A stretch of DNA of 5,140 nt from JALYIM01 sp040003205 (GTDB lineage Bacteria; Acidobacteriota; Terriglobia; Terriglobales; Acidobacteriaceae): contig JBDUDA010000224.1 of assembly GCA_040003205.1 (NCBI GenBank), positions 1 through 5,140 of the forward strand. Direction: 5' to 3'. A program made the translations under genes and the position numbers. The notes beneath the pieces are model-generated. The model worked only from the letters and a program-made list of their open reading frames with translations, searched no databases and was not told the DNA's origin. Positions 1 through 5,140 of this stretch are shown here, one piece after another (positions within the stretch are counted from its first letter, which is position 1; the number at the start of each line of letters is the position of its first letter).

Positions 1-1
1 T

Positions 2-613
2 ATAAACCAGTATCAAAATGATGAAGAACAGCGATTGCGAGGCGTTGTAATACGCAAATATGCGGTTCATTTGCCTGAGCTTGAAATCGCATTGAACACA
101 GGGTTGCGGCGAAGCGAGCAATATAGGCTTGAATGGCATGACGTGGACTTAGTGCGAAGGCAGTTAACCATTACGCATAGCAAGAATGGCAAGATTCGTT
201 ATATACCTCTAAATTCTGAAGCATTGTCTGCTTTCCAAACGCTATACGAACGTTCAACAGGAAAAGGATATGTGTTCGTTAGTGCCACAGGCTCACATCT
301 CCGAGGACCACGCCACTGGTCTGAACCTTCTGCTCGAGAAGCGGGAATGAATCAGTTCACATGGCATGACCTGAGACATACATTTGCAAGCAGACTCGTA
401 ATGGCTGGTGTTGATCTCAACACGGTGCGCGAATTACTCGGACATCAAACAGTCCAGATGACGATCCGTTACGCTCACCTCGCACCTTCTCATCGCCTAA
501 AGTCGGTAGAAAAGTTGCTGCGCTTCCAGACGGACCATGTAGACCCAACTGACACCAGAACTGACACCGGCACGTTTTCGCTTCATCAGCACGGAAAGAC
601 CGATGTCCAGTAA
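2..613 (+). CDS. Phage-type tyrosine recombinase/integrase, 5'-truncated by the window edge
   Basis: Site-specific DNA strand exchange enzyme, acting as a tetramer through a tyrosine-DNA covalent intermediate. The frame is open to the left edge, so the N-terminal core-binding and arm-binding domains lie outside. The TTG at 35 is only an internal in-frame codon, not a convincing start. Numbering from that TTG, the full catalytic set is visible: Arg25 in TGLRRSE, Lys50 in the beta-hairpin SKNGKIRYIPL, His111 and Arg114 in HDLRHTFAS, His137 in ELLGH, and the nucleophile Tyr146 in TIRYAHL. The C-terminal tail (about 160-192) is Thr/Asp-rich and non-conserved. Arginine codons include two AGG and three AGA, and ATA and TTA codons occur, giving a more A+T-rich look than the minus-strand genes; this suggests a foreign origin. 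It ends 32 bases before tRNA-Arg, consistent with a tRNA-associated integrated element. Family identification is firm; whether the complete gene is functional cannot be seen. Confidence 0.93.
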   Translation: MNQYQNDEEQRLRGVVIRKYAVHLPELEIALNTGLRRSEQYRLEWHDVDLVRRQLTITHSKNGKIRYIPLNSEALSAFQTLYERSTGKGYVFVSATGSHLRGPRHWSEPSAREAGMNQFTWHDLRHTFASRLVMAGVDLNTVRELLGHQTVQMTIRYAHLAPSHRLKSVEKLLRFQTDHVDPTDTRTDTGTFSLHQHGKTDVQ

Positions 614-625
614 GCCTTTTATAAT
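597..625 (+). promoter_or_regulatory. Probable promoter of tRNA-Arg
   Basis: A perfect TATAAT (620-625) lies just after the integrase stop codon. A start of transcription about 7 bases downstream would give a leader of roughly 14 bases before the tRNA. The -35 region (around 597-602, AGACCG at 17-base spacing) is a poor match to TTGACA, so the call rests on the -10 box and its position. Confidence 0.5.
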
Positions 626-645
626 GTGCTAGATTTGCTTTATGC

Positions 646-720
<75 letters not shown>

Positions 721-722
<2 letters not shown>

Positions 723-752
723 GAATTTGTGTCGTTTCCGCACGTAATTCTG
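721..752 (+). terminator. Stem-loop directly after tRNA-Arg (possible terminator or processing hairpin)
   Basis: CAGAATT (721-727) pairs with AATTCTG (746-752). An inner GTG/CAC stem (729-731 with 741-743) and a 9-base loop extend it with small internal bulges. The stem begins inside the encoded CCA. No run of T follows, so it is not a canonical intrinsic terminator; it could instead be a barrier or a 3'-processing signal for the tRNA precursor. Confidence 0.35.
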
Positions 753-776
753 CCAATACAAAAGCCACATCCCAGT

Positions 777-919
777 CTGTCATCTCGAGCGAAGCAAAGC
801 GTTTCGCTTTGCGTAGTCGAGAGACCTGCTGGTTGATTTGCAGAATGGAAGCTACAGCAGGTCCCTCCACTCGCCAGTTGCTTCGCTTCGCGAAGCCACT
901 GGGTCGGTCGGGATGACAG
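777..919. repeat. Composite inverted repeat made of two REP-like units (tail to tail)
   Basis: The left unit (777-830) begins CTGTCATCTCGAGCGAAG and ends GTCGAGAGACCTGCT. The right unit (856-919) is its inverted relative, beginning AGCAGGTCCCTCC and ending CGGGATGACAG. A 25-base spacer (831-855) separates them. Each unit has its own internal hairpin: GCAAAGCG/CGCTTTGC at 794-812 with a 3-base loop, and GCTTCG/CGAAGC at 880-896 nested within CCAGT/ACTGG (874-902). Another copy of the unit is at 3150-3180, so this is a dispersed family. It lies between convergent transcription units (tRNA from the left, minus-strand genes from the right), where such elements often end or protect transcripts. 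The paired organisation resembles the BIMEs described for enterobacterial REP sequences. No protein coding is supported here. Confidence 0.8.
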
Positions 920-952
920 CTTTATATGACGGAAGCGGCTCTGGGGAATTGC

Positions 953-1207
953 TTAGTCCTTCAGCGGCACCATTGCCATGTCGCCTTTGCAGAAGGTGGC
1001 GACTTTTTGGAATCTGCCGGGCGGGGCGTTGATTAGCATGACAGGTCCGTAGCAATAGACGGCGTGGCCGTTCTGTGCGAAGTACCAGGTGCCGCCCTTG
1101 TGCGCTTGACGCGCTACGGTGCGATCCGTGGGAGCTTTCGGTTGTGAAGCGAAGTGGATTCCAGGAAGAGAAAACAGAAGAAGCGCGCCTACCAGGGTAT
1201 TCATCAT
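953..1207 (-). CDS. Small secreted protein with two cysteines, function unknown
   Basis: An 84-residue product from the ATG at 1207 (83 from the adjacent ATG at 1204). The first 20 or so residues form a signal peptide: a short N-terminus, then the hydrophobic stretch LVGALLLFSLPGI, with a likely cleavage after HFA (residue 20). The mature part of about 64 residues is basic, has aromatic clusters (WYFAQ, YCYG) and holds exactly two cysteines (52 and 73), which could form a periplasmic disulfide. An AGGTGG ribosome site sits 3 bases before the first ATG and 6 before the second, so the second ATG may be the true start. It is the last gene of the minus-strand series; the gap to the membrane-protein gene upstream is 81 bases. 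I do not recognise the family. The signal peptide and ribosome site support it over the overlapping frames. Confidence 0.68.
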   Translation of the reverse strand: MMNTLVGALLLFSLPGIHFASQPKAPTDRTVARQAHKGGTWYFAQNGHAVYCYGPVMLINAPPGRFQKVATFCKGDMAMVPLKD

Positions 1208-1288
1208 TTGCCACCTACCGTGTCAAACAAATAATCTTGCGAACATGGTCGTCCAGCTATCACCAGAAATGACTCGCAACTGCCGCTC

Positions 1289-1702
1289 TTAAATCGTGAG
1301 CGCGGTCCGGCGGACGTCTCCCGAGTCAACGCTCTTGGGAGGCTTCTGCATGGATTGTTTTCCGAGTCTCTGGCGGTGCTTCGGTTCAACACTTGGAGCC
1401 GCCTGGGAAGACGGGGCTTGTACCTGTGCATCAGTAGCAGCGGGCTGATTTTTAGTCCGAATATTTTCCGCTGCCGCTGCTTGGCGCTGTTGAAGTTCTC
1501 TGCCCTTGATGGCGCTGAGTTGAGCGCTGTCACCAAACAACTGCCGGATAAGAAAACGCTGATTATCAATGGTGCGTCCCTGCTCCACGACCAGCGTGGT
1601 CAGCAACGCGTAAGAAATGACAAATAGCCCGACGAGAATCGGAAGCATGGAATGTTTGGACTTCAAGTTGGGAGCGGCTCTCTCGATTGTCACGTTCACC
1701 AC
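1289..1702 (-). CDS. Single-pass membrane protein with coiled coil, function unknown
   Basis: A 137-residue product if it starts at the GTG at 1702; the frame extends to another GTG at 1732 (147 residues). I prefer 1702 (or the next codon, GTG 1699) because GAGGTG at 1708-1713 sits 5 or 8 bases upstream, whereas 1732 has no ribosome site. From 1702, residues about 20-39 (LPILVGLFVISYALLTTLVV) form one transmembrane helix. It is preceded by basic residues (KSKHS), suggesting N-terminus inside and the rest periplasmic. Residues about 40-83 are Gln/Glu/Arg/Ala-rich and look helical, probably a coiled coil. The remainder is a Pro/Gln/Ser/Lys-rich low-complexity tail ending in RRTALTI. The architecture resembles small membrane-anchored scaffold or secretion-associated proteins, but no specific function can be assigned. 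It lies downstream of the acyl-CoA dehydrogenase after about 190 bases, so it probably has its own promoter. Confidence 0.72.
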   Translation of the reverse strand: MVNVTIERAAPNLKSKHSMLPILVGLFVISYALLTTLVVEQGRTIDNQRFLIRQLFGDSAQLSAIKGRELQQRQAAAAENIRTKNQPAATDAQVQAPSSQAAPSVEPKHRQRLGKQSMQKPPKSVDSGDVRRTALTI

Positions 1703-1732
1703 AGCAGCACCTCGGGTCTTGATAGCGGGCAC

Positions 1733-1893
1733 ATTGCTAAATGCAGCTAGCGCACCAATAAGTCGGCCCCTCTCAAGTCGTTGCTAGTGCGGTCTTTACG
1801 CGGGGATCAGCAAAACCAGTCGGCTACGGCAAATGCAACTTCCTGCACATTAGGGTAATTGTGCCGGGTTACGGGCGTGACTTGAACCGGCGC
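1733..1893. other. Intergenic stretch downstream of the acyl-CoA dehydrogenase
   Basis: No convincing gene. The first bases after the dehydrogenase stop hold an imperfect hairpin (1863-1870 with 1885-1891, GCCGG(G)TT/AACCGGC, one bulged G, 14-base loop). It lacks a T-tract on the minus strand, so it is at best a weak terminator. The dehydrogenase frame stays open for 28 codons after its TAA (1893-1810) before a TGA. No clear promoter for the membrane-protein gene was recognised. Confidence 0.3.
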
Positions 1894-3072
1894 TTATTTA
1901 CCTCCAAGCAAAAGCTTCGCGATAGTTTGCAGTTGCATATTGGAGGTGCCCTCGTAGATCTTCCCGATCTTCGCGTCGCGATAATATTTTTCGACTGGAT
2001 AATCTTTACTGAAGCCGTAGCCGCCGTAGATTTCGACGGCGAGCGATGTCACGCGCTCCGCGACCTGGGACGAGAATAGTTTGGCCATCGCGGCCTCCTT
2101 GACGAACGGCATGCCGGCGTCTTTCATGCGTGCAGCGTTATAAACCATCAGCCGGGCCGCTTCGATTTCGGTGGCCATCTGCGCGATCTGGAATTGAATA
2201 CCCTGGAAGTCGGAGATCGGTTTCCCGAACTGCTTTCGTTCCTGCGCGTATTTCACGGCGTATTCCCATGCCCCCCGCGCCACGCCGACCATTTGGGCAC
2301 CAATGCCGATGCGCCCCTCGTTCAAGGTTTCGATGGCGATTTTGTATCCCTTACCTACTTCGCCAAGGACGTTCGCTTTGGGCACGCGGCAGTCTTCCAG
2401 AATCAATTCACAAGTTGAGGAAGCTCGAATTCCAAGCTTGTCTTCTTTTTTGCCGACGGTGAAGCCAGGGAAATCTTTCTCGATGATGAAGGCGGTGATG
2501 CCCTTATATCCGGACTGCGGATCGAGATTCGCGAATAGCACAAAAATTCCAGCCTCTTTCGCGTTGGTGATCCAGAGCTTGCGGCCGTTAAGAACGTAAT
2601 CGCTGCCCTTCAGTTCAGCTTTAGTCTGTAGACCGAAAGCGTCAGACCCGGAGGCGGCTTCGCTCAACGCATACGCGCCCACGGTGTCGGCCGCCATTTT
2701 CGTAAGGTAGCGCTTCTTTTGATCGTCGTTGCCCCAACGAATGAAGGCGTTGTTCACCAGTGTGTTCTGCACGTCCACGATGACGCCGGCGGAGGCATCC
2801 ACGCGCGAAAATTCCTCGACCGCGAGAATCGCTTCAAAGAATTTGCCGCCACCCCCGCCGAATTGCTCCGGCACCTCGATTCCCATGAGCCCGAGCTGGA
2901 AAAATTCCTGAAGCAAGCTCTTATCGAAGACGGCTTTTTCGTCCATCTCTTTGGCGAGCGGACGAATTTTCTCCTCGGCAAATTGCCGGATATTATCGCG
3001 GAAAAGAATTTCATCCTCAGTAAGATTAGTTAGCGGGGCAGGAGAGGGAAGATTCAAAATCATCTCGGGCAT
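1894..3072 (-). CDS. Acyl-CoA dehydrogenase, short/branched-chain type
   Basis: FAD enzyme that removes alpha and beta hydrogens from an acyl-CoA to give the trans-2-enoyl-CoA, passing electrons to ETF; it acts in the cytoplasm in fatty-acid or branched-chain amino-acid breakdown. At 392 residues it is full length for the family. The helical N-terminal domain (about 18-130) is followed by the beta domain with PROSITE-like signature 1, ALSEAASGSDAFG (135-147). The C-terminal helical domain follows, with signature 2 at 347-366 (key residues EIYGGYGF...K..RD). The catalytic base is Glu374 in KIYEGTSN, the position used by short-, medium- and short/branched-chain members. The segment RASSTCELILEDCRVP and LNEGRIGIGAQM closely recall mammalian ACADSB, so 2-methyl-branched or short straight acyl-CoAs are likely substrates (inference). 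ATG 3072 is chosen because AAGGTG lies 5 bases upstream. A Gly5 loop (72-76) is slightly unusual. No ETF or beta-oxidation partners are in view. Confidence 0.96.
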   Translation of the reverse strand: MPEMILNLPSPAPLTNLTEDEILFRDNIRQFAEEKIRPLAKEMDEKAVFDKSLLQEFFQLGLMGIEVPEQFGGGGGKFFEAILAVEEFSRVDASAGVIVDVQNTLVNNAFIRWGNDDQKKRYLTKMAADTVGAYALSEAASGSDAFGLQTKAELKGSDYVLNGRKLWITNAKEAGIFVLFANLDPQSGYKGITAFIIEKDFPGFTVGKKEDKLGIRASSTCELILEDCRVPKANVLGEVGKGYKIAIETLNEGRIGIGAQMVGVARGAWEYAVKYAQERKQFGKPISDFQGIQFQIAQMATEIEAARLMVYNAARMKDAGMPFVKEAAMAKLFSSQVAERVTSLAVEIYGGYGFSKDYPVEKYYRDAKIGKIYEGTSNMQLQTIAKLLLGGK

Positions 3073-3149
3073 GTCTACACCTTATGAAGCAGCGTCGAAC
3101 TAGGAATTCTAGCACCGAGAGAGGACCACAGAAGCGGCCCGCCCACAAA

Positions 3150-3180
3150 CTGTCATCCCGAGCGAAGTCGAGGGACCTGC
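3150..3180 (+). repeat. REP-like unit, short form
   Basis: Starts CTGTCATCCCGAGCGAAG and ends GTCGAGGGACCTGC. It matches the two ends of the left unit at 777-830 almost exactly but lacks that copy's roughly 20-base internal hairpin. The shared, near-identical ends at two distant intergenic positions identify a dispersed repeat. It is non-coding, sitting between two co-directional genes. Confidence 0.75.
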
Positions 3181-3212
3181 TTTTCACAGCCATCATGACC
3201 AACACATTTAAT

Positions 3213-3266
3213 TGTCATGTTGAGCGGACGGAGTCGCGCCAGAGACGAGGGAAGTCGAAACATCCC
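3213..3266 (+). repeat. Second, diverged REP-like unit
   Basis: Starts TGTCATGTTGAGCGGACGG and ends GAAGTCGAAACATCCC. It has the same TGTCAT..GAGCG head and AGTCGA core as the unit at 3150 and the same orientation. Its outer bases differ: GTT/AAAC instead of CCC/GGG, a compensating change between its two ends that suggests a separate subfamily. It contains an inserted segment (about 3227-3250). Confidence is lower because it is more diverged. Confidence 0.55.
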
Positions 3267-3310
3267 TATCGCCAGAATAATTTTCAGGAATTTGGCACTG
3301 GGAAATTTGC

Positions 3311-4225
3311 CTAATCGCGTTTGCTGGGAACCAGCTTCAATCCATCGGCTTGCAGGATCCGTTTGATCTGATGGCGCGCGTGCAGCGACCAGGGTCCGGT
3401 GGTGTCGAGCTTCACGTAAGCCCGCCAGTGGCGCAGAGCTTTGCGGGGCTCTTTCATTTTTTCGTATGCCAAAGCAAGGTTGTAATGCGCGTCAGGGTAA
3501 GTGGGGGCGAGTTGCAGAGCGGTCAGATAGGAACGGATGGCTTCCGCGACCCGTCCAGTTTCATCCAGCACATTGCCGAGGTCGAAGTGCGCGAGCGCAT
3601 ATCGCGGATCTATTTCTATGGCGCTGAAATAATGCGCTTCGGCCTGGCGATAATCCTGCCGGTTGTAATAGAGGGTGCCAAGATTAATGTGCGCGGCGGC
3701 ATGTTCTGGATCCAGCTCCAATACTTTGCGATAGGTTGCGATCGCCTGAACCTGCGTGTCGGCGTCCTCTTCGAGCGCGATTCCCCGGGCGAACAGTTCA
3801 CTCACGTCATGCGTGGGACGTTGCGGACGGCGGGTCGCGATCGGAGTGCTGGTAGCAGATTTTTCGCGTGCAGAGAAATCAAACATAAATTGCCCGGCGA
3901 TCGGCTCGACCAGTCGCCCCTCGTGGCGGTAGCCAACCCGATGTCCCGTGGTAAATGCACTGGCTTCGATCAACGGATTCTGCATACCTGCCACCTGCTT
4001 CTGCATGGCTTGCAGGGACTGGCGGATGACAGCGGGGCGAACTTTATGCGCGCAGAGGTCGCGAACCTTTTTGATTTGCAGCAGATCGAAAAAGGAATAA
4101 CTCTCAGCGGCGGTTACCAGCGCAGCTTTTTCCCAAGCTGCCAGCTGACGCGCCGTGAGGCGAAGAATCCGCAGAAGCTCTGGTTGACTATATCTGTACA
4201 CGGTGAGAAGAATGCTTACGCACAT
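3311..4225 (-). CDS. MerR-like helix-turn-helix protein with C-terminal TPR repeats
   Basis: A 304-residue protein that probably combines DNA binding with protein-protein interaction. Residues about 10-75 look like a MerR-type winged helix: YSQPELLRILRLTARQLAAWE is the recognition helix pair, and YSFFDLLQIKKVRDL is the wing and following helix. A linker (about 80-138) rich in Arg/Thr/Pro follows. Then come about four TPR units (roughly 142-175, 176-209, 210-243 and 244-277), with the usual A..NLG.LY...DY..A...Y..A....P pattern. There is no signal peptide, so it is cytoplasmic. The start is uncertain: ATG 4225 has no ribosome site, and a promoter-like -10 overlaps it. The in-frame GTG 4201 (VYRYSQPEL) would begin exactly at the HTH and is a fair alternative, also without a ribosome site. 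The partner, ligand and target are unknown. A role as a TPR-scaffolded regulator is inference. Confidence 0.88.
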   Translation of the reverse strand: MCVSILLTVYRYSQPELLRILRLTARQLAAWEKAALVTAAESYSFFDLLQIKKVRDLCAHKVRPAVIRQSLQAMQKQVAGMQNPLIEASAFTTGHRVGYRHEGRLVEPIAGQFMFDFSAREKSATSTPIATRRPQRPTHDVSELFARGIALEEDADTQVQAIATYRKVLELDPEHAAAHINLGTLYYNRQDYRQAEAHYFSAIEIDPRYALAHFDLGNVLDETGRVAEAIRSYLTALQLAPTYPDAHYNLALAYEKMKEPRKALRHWRAYVKLDTTGPWSLHARHQIKRILQADGLKLVPSKRD

Positions 4226-4253
4226 TATGCGGAAGCAGAGTTAGTGATTACAA
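4224..4253 (-). promoter_or_regulatory. Possible promoter of the HTH-TPR gene
   Basis: On the minus strand, TTGTAA (4248-4253) and CATAAT (4224-4229) are separated by 18 bases, a fair sigma-70-like pair. The -10 box overlaps the first possible ATG (4225). If it is used, transcription would begin inside the first codons and translation would have to start downstream, for example at GTG 4201. Both elements are imperfect, so this is tentative. Confidence 0.3.
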
Positions 4254-4365
4254 GTGGAAAACTCGGTCTGGAGGAACCTTCTCTATAAATACGTCGCGAG
4301 AAATCAGAATAGCAATGCGCAGGGCAGGAGCCGACTTTGCGCTGAGTGACCGGTTCGATGCCGCG

Positions 4366-5140
4366 CTATTTGCCGAAAAACTTTGTGCGGATGTCAGGCC
4401 AGAATTCCTTCGTGACATTAAGGAAAGCATCGAGTGCAATCTGTTGGCCCCATCTACCGGCAACGTCACCAAACGTGCGTTGTGCTGAAGGATAGTACGC
4501 GGCTGAGATTCCCGCAGCCACCGCAACCCCGCCAATCTCCGACATGTTGAACTGATTCCGTTCGTCGTCGGTGCGGGTGATCACCTCCCGGCCAATTGCA
4601 TATTTGGTGCGCTGCCAGAAACCGCCGTGCTGCTTCACGAAATAACGGGGGTCTTGATGCAGGATTATGGGGAACAGCCCCTCTGTCAGGGTGTCTGATA
4701 TGAGCTGGTCGGCGACGGCCGCCCCATAGTATTTGCCGAAGCCCCCGGCCCCGTTGCCGAACGCAGGATATTGCCGGCGAGCCATCGCAGTTCCGGCAAA
4801 AAAGCCCGCGATCAGGAACGTAGACGGATCAAAAGCGTCGGAAACGGCAAGCTTAATTTTTGCATGGGATGTCAGCGGTTTGATTTCCGCCCCACTCTCG
4901 TACGCGCGATGATTGGGGATAAGCCAAAAAATGTGATTACTGCTGGCTTTATCCTCCTGGCCGTTATCGGTGCGGCCTTTTTTCTCGACTGCTTGCGGAT
5001 CAGTTTGTGAAGATTGATTTTGTGGCGTCGGAGCATCCGGCAAAAGGCTTTGCTGCCTAAGGGCAGCCACGGAACTGGAGGAAATCAAAACAACCAAACA
5101 GAAAACAACGGCAAGCCGCAGGGAGGACGAAACTCTGAAC
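4366..5140 (-). CDS. Secreted or membrane-associated protein of unknown function, 5' end beyond the window
   Basis: The frame runs to the right edge with no good start inside. TTG 5097 falls in the middle of a hydrophobic signal sequence that reads SLRLAVVFCLVVLISSSSVA across it, so the true start is upstream of the window. Numbering from TTG 5097: signal peptide to about residue 11; a Gln/Ser/Pro-rich disordered linker (about 14-53) containing LLPDAPTPQ; then a conserved-looking domain (about 55-243). This domain has two small-residue-rich segments (STFLIAGFFAGTAMA at 92-106, and GGVAVAAGISAAYYP at 189-203), a GKYYGA motif (121-126) and LHQDPRYF (146-153). It ends FFGK. I recall similar HQDPRY proteins as uncharacterised secreted proteins of Acidobacteriota, but cannot confirm this here. 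No catalytic motif was recognised; an envelope location is likely. It is followed by the HTH-TPR gene after 140 bases. Confidence 0.83.
   Translation of the reverse strand, partial: FRVSSSLRLAVVFCLVVLISSSSVAALRQQSLLPDAPTPQNQSSQTDPQAVEKKGRTDNGQEDKASSNHIFWLIPNHRAYESGAEIKPLTSHAKIKLAVSDAFDPSTFLIAGFFAGTAMARRQYPAFGNGAGGFGKYYGAAVADQLISDTLTEGLFPIILHQDPRYFVKQHGGFWQRTKYAIGREVITRTDDERNQFNMSEIGGVAVAAGISAAYYPSAQRTFGDVAGRWGQQIALDAFLNVTKEFWPDIRTKFFGK

Larger units (their letters stand above)
3073..3310. other. Intergenic region between the HTH-TPR and acyl-CoA dehydrogenase genes
   Basis: Holds no credible gene. The part next to the dehydrogenase has its AAGGTG ribosome site and, on the minus strand, a possible -10 (TAGAAT, at 3106-3111) within a small near-palindrome CTAGGAATTCTAG (3100-3112) that could bind a regulator; no good -35 was seen. 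The central part is taken up by two REP-like units listed separately. The segment nearest the TPR stop has no clear terminator. Confidence 0.45.

Noticed and set aside
777..919. CRISPR array or intrinsic terminator
   Set aside because: There are only two inverted units with different interiors, no regularly spaced direct repeats and no T-tract after the stems, so neither label fits.
852..1214. 120-residue minus-strand frame overlapping the small secreted protein
   Set aside because: It is Arg/Ser-rich and runs through the REP-like unit. The alternative frame has a signal peptide and a ribosome site.
1204..1569. 121-residue minus-strand frame overlapping the membrane protein gene
   Set aside because: Shadow frame with no coherent domain. 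The overlapping frame has a transmembrane helix, coiled coil and ribosome site.
3084..3314. 76-residue plus-strand frame in the intergenic region
   Set aside because: Consists of translated REP-like repeats (SSRAKSRDLLF, CHVERTESR), a typical false gene call.
3350..4288. 312-residue plus-strand reading frame opposite the HTH-TPR gene, longer than that gene
   Set aside because: Its translation has no domain pattern, while the minus strand shows a clear HTH and repeated TPRs. Long antisense frames are expected opposite genes with this codon bias.
4248..4535. 95-residue minus-strand frame at the 3' end of the secreted protein gene
   Set aside because: Overlaps the gene in another frame, has Arg/Ser/Leu-rich composition, no ribosome site and no recognisable motif.

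Overview
The window looks like a chromosomal stretch from an Acidobacteriota-type bacterium (Koribacter/Terriglobus-like). This is inferred from the style of the small secreted and membrane proteins, the HTH-TPR protein and the scattered 'TGTCATCCCGAGCGAAG...GGGACCTGC' repeats. No taxonomic marker gene is present, so the assignment is tentative.

Left part (1-722, plus strand): the C-terminal catalytic part of a tyrosine recombinase/integrase, whose reading frame is open to the left window edge, followed 32 bases later by an intact tRNA-Arg(UCU) with encoded CCA. A good -10 box lies in the gap. This is probably the end of an integrated element, although having the integrase on the 5' side of an intact tRNA is not the usual geometry.

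Junction (723-952): no gene. A stem-loop directly follows the tRNA. Then comes a large composite inverted repeat (777-919) made of two REP-like units facing each other, placed between the plus-strand tRNA and the convergent minus-strand genes.

Right part (953-5140, all minus strand; listed in transcription order from the right edge): a secreted protein of unknown function whose start lies beyond the window; a MerR-like HTH plus TPR protein; an intergenic stretch with two more REP-like units; a short/branched-chain-type acyl-CoA dehydrogenase; a small single-pass membrane protein with a coiled coil; and a very small secreted protein with two cysteines. Gaps of about 80-240 bases separate these genes, so they are not a tight operon. 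Only the acyl-CoA dehydrogenase has a well-defined biochemical role (FAD-dependent alpha,beta-desaturation of short or branched acyl-CoA). No ETF, thiolase or hydratase is present to complete a pathway.

I see no CRISPR array, defence island or complete mobile element. The most unusual items are the composite inverted repeat with an internal hairpin insertion, the integrase/tRNA arrangement, and the HTH-TPR fusion.
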